NCBI GenBank assembly: GCA_963742035.1
Contig: CAVUKH010000002.1
Location: forward strand, 310,001 to 374,000
DNA: 64,000 bases
Origin: Bog-473 sp963742035
GTDB lineage: Bacteria; Actinomycetota; Acidimicrobiia; Acidimicrobiales; RAAP-2
Reading direction: 5' to 3'
Each line of letters starts with the position of its first letter. Within the stretch, counting starts at the first letter, position 1. The translations under genes and the position numbers were made by a program. Under the pieces are notes generated by a model. The model saw nothing but the letters and a program-made list of their open reading frames with translations. It did no database searches and was not told the DNA's origin. Of this stretch, positions 44,016 through 51,631 are shown one piece after another.

Positions 44016-44064
44016 ACACCTCGACGCGGCGATTCGAGCCCGTCGTACAAGCTTCTTTGCTAAT

Positions 44065-44080
44065 TGTTTCACGAGGAACA
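44065..44080. promoter_or_regulatory. parS-like ParB binding site (14 of 16 match)
   Basis: TGTTTCACGAGGAACA differs at two positions from the bacterial parS consensus TGTTTCACGTGAAACA. It is intergenic, as most chromosomal parS sites are, and lies 50 bases after the RHH-like gene. Sites with one or two changes are bound by ParB in several actinobacteria. Chance occurrence in 64 kb is low but not negligible. Confidence 0.55.
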
Positions 44081-44575
44081 CCGGTCGCACTGCGCTGATC
44101 GCTCCGTCGAGAAACCCGATGCGCGGGCGTCGCCATTCTCTGAGCGGAGCGACGCCATCTGGCGCCGCAGAAGACGAGAGTGGTGGCTCGTTCGGGCGAT
44201 CGAGATCGTTCGCCCGCACCCGTGCTCAGCGCATCCGGGGGATTCCTCAGGACTTCCTCGTCCGTCCACGTCGGGTGGATACAGCGAAGCTCCGCTTCTT
44301 GGCTCCCATGGACGTTCCCGCACAGTCGCGCTGACGGTTCGCATCGACGTTCCACGGATCGGGGAACGGATCGCAGAGTGTCACGGACGTCGGCGCGCCA
44401 TGGGGAGCTTCACGAGTCGATTCCCTCGCCATCCATGAGGTCCGGGACGCCGCGTCGCTCGTACCAGGGTTGATGCTGCGCCCGGTGCGTCTGTCGACGG
44501 CCGGACTCCCCACGAAAGGATCTGAAAAAAGTTCTCTCCACGCCGAACTGCCGGGACTGCTCGACGAGGGATGCT

Positions 44576-44620
44576 GCATCGTGCGCGTGTGAACCGCAGC
44601 ATCATGCGCGTGTGAGCCGC
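44576..44620. repeat. imperfect 22-bp tandem duplication
   Basis: Bases 44576-44597 and 44599-44620 are the same sequence with two substitutions and one spacer base (core TGCGCGTGTGA). It lies in the gene-free region upstream of the acyl-CoA dehydrogenase promoter. No function is evident. Confidence 0.7.
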
Positions 44621-44760
44621 CGAACCGTACGGGCGGCCGATCTCCCAGGGAATCTGGTCATGCTCGGGATCGTCGGGGGTTTCGCCACGAGCCGTCTCCG
44701 GCGGGGGAGCGACGACATGGCCCGTCGCTCGAAATGCGCGGTGTCCTATGATGTCGGCCT

Positions 44761-44781
44761 GATCTGACGCTCCGTCAGATC
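44761..44781. promoter_or_regulatory. inverted repeat GATCTGACG-CTC-CGTCAGATC, candidate operator
   Basis: A perfect nine-base inverted repeat with a three-base spacer, ending 28 bases before the acyl-CoA dehydrogenase start. Its inner arms CTGACG/CGTCAG and spacer length equal those upstream of the HMGS-like/thiolase operon. The position overlaps where RNA polymerase would sit, so a repressor is likely, in the manner of TetR-type regulators of acyl-CoA catabolism. Confidence 0.65.
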
Positions 44782-44809
44782 CCGGCTCGTCGGCCACGTG
44801 GAGGTAGCA

Positions 44810-45988
44810 GTGGAGTTCGAATTCTCGCCCGAGCAACTGGCCTTCGTGAAGGAGGTCGAGACCTTCCTCGACGCCAATGACGATCCCGAGGTCTTCGACG
44901 TGACTCGGGAGAACATGGCGCAGATCGTCGACACGCCGAAGCGGCGGGCCTTCATGGCCTCCATGGGCGAGCGGGGTTGGCTCGGCATGACCTGGCCCAA
45001 GGAGTACGGCGGTTCGGAGGGGGAGGGCATTTACGAATATCTCCTCAACGAGCAGCTGGCGGGGCGGGGCGGCCCCCAGATCGGCAAGGGCGTCGGCATC
45101 GTCGGCAAGACGATCATCCGGCACGGCAACGAGCGGATGAAGGCGGAGTTCCTGCCCAAGATCCTCCGCAACGAGGTGGAGTTCGCCGTCGGCTATTCCG
45201 AGCCCAACGCCGGCTCCGACGCCGCCTCCATGCAGCTCAAGGCCACGCGCGACGACGGTGGCTGGATCCTCAACGGCCAGAAGACGTGGACCACTTCGGC
45301 CCATTTCGCCGAGTGGTACTGGGTGGGCGGGCGCACCGACCCGGATTCCAAGCATGCCGGTATCACCCTGTTCCTCGTCCCGATCGACCAGCCCGGCATC
45401 ACGGTCAACGCCATCTGGACCATGGGCGACGAGCGCACGAACGAGGTCTTCCTGAACGACGTCTTCGTCCCCGACGACTACGTGGTGGGGGAGGTGGGGA
45501 GGGGGTTCCAGTACATTTCCGAGGCGCTCGACCTCGAACGCTTCACCATGTTCACGCTGTCGCCCATGCAGCAGCGTTTCGAGGTGCTGGTCGAGTACGT
45601 GCGGACGACGGTGCGCGACGGCGCGCCACTGAAGGACGACCCGGTGATCCGCCAGCGCCTGGCCCAGCTGGCCACCCAGCTGGAGGTGGCCCGGGTCATG
45701 GGGCTCAAGTTCGTCTTCGAATCATCGAAGGGCGGTGCGGCGCCCACGGCGGAAGCCTCCGAGTACAAGCTCTTCGCCACGGAGCTCTCCAAGCGCCTGG
45801 CCAACGCCTCCATGGACATCGCCGGGCCCGGGAGCCAGCTGCGAGTCAAGACCGAAGAGGCGCCGATGGCCGGCCGCTCCGAGTCGACCTACCGCTACAC
45901 CGTCATCGACACGATCGGTGGCGGGGCGTCGGAGATCCAGAAGAACATCATCGCCCGGCGCAAGCTCGGATTGCCGAAGAACTTCTAG
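44810..45988 (+). CDS. acyl-CoA dehydrogenase (FadE type), first of operon
   Basis: A 392-residue FAD-dependent acyl-CoA dehydrogenase: MTWPKEYGGSEGEGIYEYLLNEQLAG, VEFAVGYSEPNAGSDAASMQLKATRDDGGWILNGQKTWTT and the C-terminal IGGGASEIQKNIIARRKLGLPKNF. Such proteins in steroid degradation pair with a second, shorter dehydrogenase to form an alpha2beta2 enzyme; one is encoded 2.3 kb downstream. The GTG at 44810 has GGAGG six bases upstream and was preferred to the in-frame GTG at 44798. Control is probably through the palindrome just upstream. Confidence 0.93.
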   Translation: MEFEFSPEQLAFVKEVETFLDANDDPEVFDVTRENMAQIVDTPKRRAFMASMGERGWLGMTWPKEYGGSEGEGIYEYLLNEQLAGRGGPQIGKGVGIVGKTIIRHGNERMKAEFLPKILRNEVEFAVGYSEPNAGSDAASMQLKATRDDGGWILNGQKTWTTSAHFAEWYWVGGRTDPDSKHAGITLFLVPIDQPGITVNAIWTMGDERTNEVFLNDVFVPDDYVVGEVGRGFQYISEALDLERFTMFTLSPMQQRFEVLVEYVRTTVRDGAPLKDDPVIRQRLAQLATQLEVARVMGLKFVFESSKGGAAPTAEASEYKLFATELSKRLANASMDIAGPGSQLRVKTEEAPMAGRSESTYRYTVIDTIGGGASEIQKNIIARRKLGLPKNF

Positions 45989-47176
45989 GTGGCGCTCGTC
46001 TCCCCTGCGAGCGGGCCCCTCAACGGGGTCACCGTGCTCGACCTGTCCACGGTCGGACCGGCGGCGCGTTGCACGCGTCTGCTCTCGGACTACGGCGCGC
46101 TCGTGGTGAAGGTGGGACCGGTGCCGACGGCCGACGCCGCGCCGATTCAGCCGCAGTACTTCGCCTACAGCGGGCACCGCGGCATGCGTCGGGCCCTGGT
46201 GGACCTGAAGGACGAAGAGGGCCGTGAAGCGTTCTTGTCGCTGGCGGGAGCGGCCGACGTCGTGGTCGAGAGCTTCCGCCCTGGCGTCGTCGACCGGCTG
46301 GGCGTGGGCTACTCGGCGGTGTCGGCGCGCAACCCCGGCGTCATCTACTGCTCGACGAGCGGGTACGGCCAGGACGGACCGGCCTCGCAGTGGGCCGGGC
46401 ACGACATCGACTACTTGGCCGTCGGTGGATTCCTGGCGATGAGCACGCCGGGTGTCGGAGGTGCGCCGCCCATTCCGGGCGCCACCGTGGCCGATGCCGC
46501 GGCCGGTGGGATGCAGGCGGCGTTGGCCGTGACGGCGGCGCTGGCGGGACGAGCGACGACGGGACGCGGCGCGTATCTCGACGTCTCCGTTGCCGAAGGA
46601 GTCCTGTGGCTGACATCGTTGGCCATCGACGAACAGCTGGCTCTGGGTGACGACATCGTCCCGGGCCACGACATCCTGTCGGGTCGCTACGCCTGCTACG
46701 GGACGTACGCCGGATCGGACGGGAAGTGGTTGGCCGTCGGGGCGATCGAGGCGAAGTTCTTCGCGAACCTCTGCGGGGCGCTGGGGTGCCCGGAGCTGAC
46801 GGCGTCGCAGCTCGACGACGATGCACAGGAGAAGATTCGCGCTGCGTTCGTCGCGGCTTTCGCCGCCCGGACGCGCGACGAGTGGGTGCAGCTGCTGGCG
46901 GGAGCGGACACGTGCGTCGCTCCCGTGCTGGAGATCTCCGAGGTGGTGGCGTCACCGCAGTTCGTCGCCCGGGGCGTCGTGGGCGAGGCCTCGCACCCGA
47001 CGGAGGGTGCGCTGTCGCAGTTGGTTCCACTGCTCGCGGGCATGGAGCGGCCGCTGCCGGGAGCGACCGTGTCGCTGCCGGATATGACGCAGACGGATAC
47101 GGAACACCTCTTGAAGGAGGCCGGTGTGGACGGTGAGACGGTGGCCCGGTGGGTGGCCCGGAAGGTGGTGGCATGA
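45989..47176 (+). CDS. family III CoA-transferase (CaiB/BaiF), racemase-like
   Basis: A 395-residue class III CoA-transferase or alpha-methylacyl-CoA racemase. It opens with GPLNGVTVLDLSTVGPAARCTRLLSDYGALVVKV; VVVESFRPGVVDRLGVGY and GHDIDYLAVGGFLAM supply the conserved aspartate, and DVSVAEGVLWL the interlocked-dimer region. The GTG start directly follows the dehydrogenase stop. Within a beta-oxidation operon it may invert a methyl-branched acyl-CoA or move CoA between acids; the sequence does not decide between these. Confidence 0.9.
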   Translation: MALVSPASGPLNGVTVLDLSTVGPAARCTRLLSDYGALVVKVGPVPTADAAPIQPQYFAYSGHRGMRRALVDLKDEEGREAFLSLAGAADVVVESFRPGVVDRLGVGYSAVSARNPGVIYCSTSGYGQDGPASQWAGHDIDYLAVGGFLAMSTPGVGGAPPIPGATVADAAAGGMQAALAVTAALAGRATTGRGAYLDVSVAEGVLWLTSLAIDEQLALGDDIVPGHDILSGRYACYGTYAGSDGKWLAVGAIEAKFFANLCGALGCPELTASQLDDDAQEKIRAAFVAAFAARTRDEWVQLLAGADTCVAPVLEISEVVASPQFVARGVVGEASHPTEGALSQLVPLLAGMERPLPGATVSLPDMTQTDTEHLLKEAGVDGETVARWVARKVVA

Positions 47177-47700
47177 CGAGCGACACCGCGGCGTTGGCCG
47201 CCATGCGCGATCGCATCGGCAAGGAGCAGTACCACGAGGTGGGGGAGTTCCCCGTCGAGCGCTCCTACGTCTGGACCTCCTGTGCCTCGGTCGAGAACGG
47301 CAACCCGCTCTACTGGAACGACTCGGTAGCCGACGAGTTGACCGGAGGCCCGGTGGCGCCGCCGTCCATGGTCTCGGTCTGGTTCCGGCCCCACCACTGG
47401 GCGCCGGGGCGCACCGTTGAGGCATTGCCGCTGCAGGTCCACTTCGACCTGAAGTCGGCCCTCGGGCTCCCCGAGGCAGTCATGACCGATGACACCATCG
47501 AGTTCCATACGCCCGTGCGCATGGGCGACGTGTTGCGGACCCACCAGGTGCTGCGCTCGGTCAGCGACGAGAAGACGACAAAGTTGGGCACGGGTCGGTT
47601 CTGGGTGATCGACGTGGTGTACGCCAACCAGGACGGCGAGTTGGTCGCGGTCGAGTCCTACACGGGGTTCGGCTACCGCCGGGGGGAGGCGGCACCGTGA
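47173..47700 (+). CDS. MaoC-like hydratase subunit (N-terminal type)
   Basis: A 175-residue hot-dog-fold protein of the MaoC N-terminal type: IGKEQYHEVGEFPVERSYVWTSCASVENGNPLYW, GGPVAPPSMVSVWFRPHHW, EFHTPVRMGDVLRTHQVL. It lacks the catalytic Asp/His motif seen in the next gene, as expected for the non-catalytic half of ChsH-like heteromeric enoyl-CoA hydratases acting on bulky substrates. ATGA overlap with the CoA-transferase; its stop overlaps the next start (GTGA). Confidence 0.85.
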   Translation: MTSDTAALAAMRDRIGKEQYHEVGEFPVERSYVWTSCASVENGNPLYWNDSVADELTGGPVAPPSMVSVWFRPHHWAPGRTVEALPLQVHFDLKSALGLPEAVMTDDTIEFHTPVRMGDVLRTHQVLRSVSDEKTTKLGTGRFWVIDVVYANQDGELVAVESYTGFGYRRGEAAP

Positions 47701-48191
47701 GCGCGCTGACCGTACCGCAGCTCCTTCTCGACGACGTCAGCGTGGGCCAGGAACTGCCGACGCTCAACTACGCGGTCAGCGCGACGACGGTGGTCCTGGG
47801 TGCACTGGCCACTCGGGACTGGCGTCCCATGCATCACGACAAGGACTTCGCCGTCGAGCGCAACGGGACGAAGGACATCTTCTTGAACACGCCCAATCAG
47901 GCGGCATGGTTCGAGCGCTATCTGACCGACTGGACCGGGCCGCATGGCCGACTGGCCCGGGTGACCTTCCGCATGAAGGGTTCGGTCTTTCCCGGTGACA
48001 CCATGTCGCTAACCGGCGTCGTGGAGTCGACGGCGGTGGATGACGTTGGCTGTGGCTTTGTCGCGGTGGCCGTGATGCTGTCGGTGGACGGCGACGTGAA
48101 GACCACGTGCGCGGCCCGTGTGGCGTTGCCGCGGACCGCCGACGACAATCCCTGGAGCAGGCGGGGGGAGCAGTGGCGACCATCGCCGTGA
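47697..48191 (+). CDS. MaoC-like hydratase, catalytic subunit
   Basis: A 164-residue hot-dog protein. The segment ATRDWRPMHHDKDFAVERNG carries the Asp and His of the hydratase-2 active site, and DIFLNTPNQAAWFERYLTDWTG and GSVFPGDTMSLTGVVEST follow the MaoC fold. Together with the preceding protein it probably forms a two-chain enoyl-CoA hydratase like ChsH1-ChsH2 of cholesterol side-chain breakdown. The start GTG overlaps the previous stop (GTGA). Confidence 0.87.
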   Translation: MSALTVPQLLLDDVSVGQELPTLNYAVSATTVVLGALATRDWRPMHHDKDFAVERNGTKDIFLNTPNQAAWFERYLTDWTGPHGRLARVTFRMKGSVFPGDTMSLTGVVESTAVDDVGCGFVAVAVMLSVDGDVKTTCAARVALPRTADDNPWSRRGEQWRPSP

Positions 48192-48247
48192 GCCTCGTGT
48201 GTGGTGACCTTCGGGCCATGTGCCCTCGAGCAGGAGAGAGAACCTGA

Positions 48248-49375
48248 ATGCTGGACCTCGATTTCGACCAGGAACAAGAGCTGTTGCGCCAGACGGTGCG
48301 AGACGTGCTGGCGCGACACTGCTCGCTCGACGTCGTCCGGGAGATGGAAGACGATGCCGTCGGCTACCCCGCATCGTTGTGGACCCAGCTCGGCGAGCTT
48401 GATCTGATCGGGCTGCTCTTGCCCGAGGCCTACGGGGGCTCGGGCATGTCCCTCATCGAAGGCGTGGCCCTCTATGAGGAACTCGGCCGCGCACTGGCAC
48501 CGACGCCGCACTTCGTGAGTGCAGTCATGAGCGGCGGCGTCCTGGCGTCCGCCGGCAGCGAGGGGCAGAACGAGCAGTGGCTGCGGCCGGTGGCCTCGGG
48601 TGAGGCGGTCCTCTCGCCGGCCTGGCTGGAGCCCGAGAACGGATTCTCGCCGCGGGGCATCGAGACGCGGGCTGACGCCGACGGTTCGGGGTTTCGCCTC
48701 AACGGACTGAAGCGCCATGTGCTCTTCGCCTCGTCGGCGGACCGATTGGTCGTGCTGGCTCGCAGCGGTGACACGGCCGAGGAGATCGACCTGTTCCTCG
48801 TTGACCCCTCGGCGAGTGGTGTCACCCTGCGCCAGCAGTTCAGCGTGGCGTCGGACACGCAGTACGAGGTCGGGCTGTCCGATGTCGTCGTGAGCGAAGC
48901 CGATCGGATCGGACCCGTCGGCAGCGGTTGGGCGACCTGGCAGGGGGTGCTCGAGCCGGCGCTGGTGCTCCTGGCGGCACAGGCTGTCGGTGGTGCGCGC
49001 TACGCCCTCGAGATCACGACGCAGTACGCCAAGGACCGTCATCAGTTCGACAAGCCGTTGGGCGCCTTCCAGGCGCTGGCGCACTATCTCGCTGATGCCG
49101 TGACCAATCTGGACGGTGCCGAGCAACTGGTGCACGAAGCGGCGTGGGCCGGTGCCACCGGCCGCTCGCTCGAATCGTTGGCACCGATGGCCAAGCTGTT
49201 CGCCTGCTCGACGTTCCGCGACATCACCGCCATGGCGCAGCAGCTCTTCGGCGGCATCGGGTTCACGCTCGACTTCGACATCCAACTGTACTTCCGGCGA
49301 GCCAAGCAGCAACAGCTCATGTGGGCCAACGACCGGACCCTCGAGGATGCGGTGGCGGGGTCGCTCCTCGATTGA
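48248..49375 (+). CDS. acyl-CoA dehydrogenase, second subunit type
   Basis: A 375-residue acyl-CoA dehydrogenase-fold protein: LDFDQEQELLRQTVRDVLARHC, LGELDLIGLLLPEAYGGSGMSL, YAKDRHQFDKPLGAFQALAHYLAD and QQLFGGIGFTLDFDIQLYFRRAKQQQLMWAN. The R-Q-F-x-x-P-I/L-G-x-F-Q FAD-binding motif is present as HQFDKPLGAFQ. It is shorter and more diverged in the middle domain than the first dehydrogenase of the operon, as expected for the partner chain of a steroid-type heteromer. GAGAGA precedes the ATG. Confidence 0.9.
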   Translation: MLDLDFDQEQELLRQTVRDVLARHCSLDVVREMEDDAVGYPASLWTQLGELDLIGLLLPEAYGGSGMSLIEGVALYEELGRALAPTPHFVSAVMSGGVLASAGSEGQNEQWLRPVASGEAVLSPAWLEPENGFSPRGIETRADADGSGFRLNGLKRHVLFASSADRLVVLARSGDTAEEIDLFLVDPSASGVTLRQQFSVASDTQYEVGLSDVVVSEADRIGPVGSGWATWQGVLEPALVLLAAQAVGGARYALEITTQYAKDRHQFDKPLGAFQALAHYLADAVTNLDGAEQLVHEAAWAGATGRSLESLAPMAKLFACSTFRDITAMAQQLFGGIGFTLDFDIQLYFRRAKQQQLMWANDRTLEDAVAGSLLD

Positions 49376-49536
49376 GGCGGCCGCGAGAGACCTCACGCCG
49401 GTTCGTCGGCTTTCGCCACGAAGGGCCGGACCTCGAGCAGTGGGTCGGCTACCTCGACGCGTTCGCGAGTTGAGCCCGCAATGCCTCGACGAGCCGCCGA
49501 TCACAGACGCCCCACCGATGCGATGCTGCAGCCCTC

Positions 49537-50712
49537 ATGGCGACTGACTCGCTGAGCATTGAGCAGGCCCGGCGGGTGGCGCTGCGTGCCCAGGGGCTCC
49601 GGGGTGCCCGCGTGACCAAGGGCGGCGTGGCGGCCATGGCGCGCCGACTCGGCGCCGTGCAGCTCGACACCATTTCGGTCCTGGCCCGCTCGCACGAACT
49701 GGTGGCCTACGCGCGACTGGGGGCGGTGGGACGGAAGCAGGTGGAACGGGCTTACTGGGGCCCGAAGAGCGAGACGTTCGAGTACTGGTCGCATGCCGCA
49801 TGCGTGCTGCCATTGGAGGACTGGCCCGCGTACGCGTTCAAGCGCCGACAGCGACGCGCCAAGGGCAAGCGGTGGCACGTCCTGGCTGAACGGGACAAGA
49901 CGTGCTCCGAGGTCCTGGCACGGCTGCGCGGAGAAGGACCGCTGACGGCCAACGAGCTGGGTGGCGCCAAGAAGGGCGGCCCGTGGTGGGACTGGTCGGA
50001 GACCAAGATCGCGGCGGAGTGGCTGTTGGACATCGGCGAGCTCGTCTGCCGTGAGCGGCGCGGCTTCGCCCGCGTCTACGACCTGGCAGCGCGGGCGATC
50101 CCGGCTGCGCTCCTGGAGGCGGACTGGAGCGACGAGGAATGTGCCACAAGGCTGGTGGCGGCAGCGGGGCGCTCCATGGGCGTGGCGACGGAGGCGGATC
50201 TGGCCGTGTACCACGGGGTGCCGCGGCCGCTCGTGCGCCGGGTGCTGGACTCGTCCGGGCTGACGCAGGTCTCGGTGGCAGGGTGGAAGCAGGCCGCCTA
50301 TGCCGACCCCGGTGCGCTCAGCGCGGTCGGCACCCGGACGCGGGGCCGTACGGTGCTCCTCTCACCGTTCGATTCGCTCATCTGGTACCGGGACCGGGTG
50401 GAGCGGCTCTTCGATCTGCGGCACCGGCTGGAGGCCTACACGCCGAGGGAGAAGCGCGTCTACGGCTACTTCGCCATGCCCGTGCTCGACGGGACACGCA
50501 TGGTGGCACTGGTCGATCCCGGCCGGCGGGGCGATGTGCTGGTGGCGAAGCAGGTGACGCTGCTCCGGGCCCACGCTGCGGCACCGGTGGCACGGGCGCT
50601 GGCGGAGGCGGCCTCCTGGGTCGGCTGCACCGAGTGCGACGTCGAGCGTGTGGAACCTGCATCGGCCCGGGCCGCGGTGCGGGCGGAGGTGGCCGCGGCA
50701 TTCGCCGGGTGA
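49537..50712 (+). CDS. YcaQ/AlkX-like winged-helix DNA glycosylase family protein
   Basis: A 391-residue HTH_42 (DUF1006) protein. Three winged-helix modules form the N-terminal part; VQLDTISVLARSHELVAYARLG contains the Q-x-D catalytic motif of the YcaQ/AlkX group, which removes DNA interstrand crosslinks and bulky N-alkyl adducts. LLSPFDSLIWYRDRVERLFDLRHRLEAYTPREKRVYGYFAMPVL is the C-terminal family signature. It is monocistronic after the beta-oxidation operon. Function is inferred from characterised relatives. Confidence 0.88.
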   Translation: MATDSLSIEQARRVALRAQGLRGARVTKGGVAAMARRLGAVQLDTISVLARSHELVAYARLGAVGRKQVERAYWGPKSETFEYWSHAACVLPLEDWPAYAFKRRQRRAKGKRWHVLAERDKTCSEVLARLRGEGPLTANELGGAKKGGPWWDWSETKIAAEWLLDIGELVCRERRGFARVYDLAARAIPAALLEADWSDEECATRLVAAAGRSMGVATEADLAVYHGVPRPLVRRVLDSSGLTQVSVAGWKQAAYADPGALSAVGTRTRGRTVLLSPFDSLIWYRDRVERLFDLRHRLEAYTPREKRVYGYFAMPVLDGTRMVALVDPGRRGDVLVAKQVTLLRAHAAAPVARALAEAASWVGCTECDVERVEPASARAAVRAEVAAAFAG

Positions 50713-50716
50713 AGGC

Positions 50717-51595
50717 TCAGCCGGTGGTCCGTTCGGCGATGCGTTCGAAGGTGCGGACGTCCCCTCCGTAGGGTCCCGTCTGCGTGGGGTGGTGGAGGAC
50801 GAACTGATCGAAGCCGAGCTCGGCGACGGGACCGACGAGCTCGTCGAACTGGTCGAGTGACGTGATGACCGGTTCGGTCGGGGTCCACAAGAGGACCTTG
50901 CCGATGCTCGTCGGGTCGCGCCCTTCGGCACGGCAGGCCTCCACCAGGAGGGGGAGCTGGCGCGCCACGGCCTCGAAGACCGCTTCGGGCGTGCCGGGGC
51001 CGCGTCCGGTAGGGCCGACGGTGACCCAGTCGTGCCCGTAGCGCGCGGCGACCCGCATGCCCTTGGGCGCGCCGGCGGCGATCGTCAGGGGCAGCGGCCG
51101 CTGCAGCGCGCCGGGCGTACTCGGTGCGTCGACCGCGGCGTAGTGGGTCGTCCGGAGCGTCGTGCGGGTGGTGGGATCGCCGTCCACAATCGGCTGGAGC
51201 ACCTGCAGGAACTCCTCGAAGCGCACCAGGCGTTGGGCTCGGGACCAGGGCCGTTGCCCGAGCGCGGTGGCGTCGGGGCCTTCGGAACCGGGTCCGAGGC
51301 CGAGGTCGAGGCGCCCGTTGCTCACGTCGTCGAGTGCGAGGGCGTCCCGGGCGAGCGTGACCGGATGGCGGAAGTTGGGCGTGGCGACGAGGGTGCCGAG
51401 CCGAACGCGCTCGGTGACGGCGGCCGCGGCGGCGAGCACGGGCACCGCGGCGTGCCAGGGACCGTCGGGCATGCCGCCCCACCGAACGTGGTCGTACGTC
51501 CACGTCGTGTGAAACCCGGCGCGGTCGGCCCACTCCCACTGGCGACGCGCCTCGGCCCAGCGGTCGGACGGCAGGATGACGAGGCCGACGCGCAC
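50717..51595 (-). CDS. LLM class F420-dependent oxidoreductase
   Basis: A 292-residue luciferase-like (beta/alpha)8 barrel protein: VRVGLVILPSDRWAEARRQWEWADRAGFHTTWTYDHVRWGG, VRLGTLVATPNFRHPVTLARDALALDDVSNGRLDLGLGPGSE and PLTIAAGAPKGMRVAARYGHDWVT. These features mark the F420 group rather than FMN monooxygenases. The GTG at 51595 gives the standard N terminus. It is divergent from a methyltransferase gene across 36 bases, and its end converges on the YcaQ-like gene. Confidence 0.88.
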   Translation of the reverse strand: MRVGLVILPSDRWAEARRQWEWADRAGFHTTWTYDHVRWGGMPDGPWHAAVPVLAAAAAVTERVRLGTLVATPNFRHPVTLARDALALDDVSNGRLDLGLGPGSEGPDATALGQRPWSRAQRLVRFEEFLQVLQPIVDGDPTTRTTLRTTHYAAVDAPSTPGALQRPLPLTIAAGAPKGMRVAARYGHDWVTVGPTGRGPGTPEAVFEAVARQLPLLVEACRAEGRDPTSIGKVLLWTPTEPVITSLDQFDELVGPVAELGFDQFVLHHPTQTGPYGGDVRTFERIAERTTG

Positions 51596-51631
51596 GGCGC
51601 CCAACCTATCGGGGAGGGTTACCTTGGTGCC

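Larger units (their letters stand above)
43135..44020 (+). promoter_or_regulatory. eight-copy GTWAAC(R)C motif array around the RHH-like gene
   Basis: GTTAAC occurs at 43135, 43156, 43498, 43815 and 43982, and the variant GTAAAC at 43196, 43479 and 44012. Most continue with AC, GC or ACC. Three pairs are spaced 21, 19 and 30 bases, near whole helical turns. The copy at 43978-43991 is a perfect 14-base palindrome GCGCGTTAACGCGC. Two copies lie inside or at the end of the gene. Such AT-containing motifs are rare in the rest of this GC-rich window, so the array is likely a binding-site cluster for the encoded protein or a host factor. Confidence 0.6.
44016..44809. other. 794-base region with no convincing gene
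   Basis: Composition is visibly less GC-rich than elsewhere and the open frames on both strands lack protein character. It contains a parS-like site (44065-44080), a hairpin-capable stretch GGGCGATCGAGATCGTTCGCCC near 44197, a 22-base imperfect tandem duplication (44576-44620), and near its end the operator-like palindrome before the acyl-CoA dehydrogenase. It may be a regulatory or segregation region, or the scar of a lost element. Confidence 0.55.

Noticed and set aside
44010..44018. DnaA box (TTGTAAACA)
   Set aside because: It matches the actinobacterial box TTGTCCACA at only seven of nine positions and is better explained as a member of the GTWAAC motif set; no cluster of true boxes is near.
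44064..44579. Open frames of 90-125 codons on both strands in the gap before the acyl-CoA dehydrogenase
   Set aside because: They are Arg/Ser-rich without recognisable motifs, overlap each other on opposite strands and lack ribosome sites.
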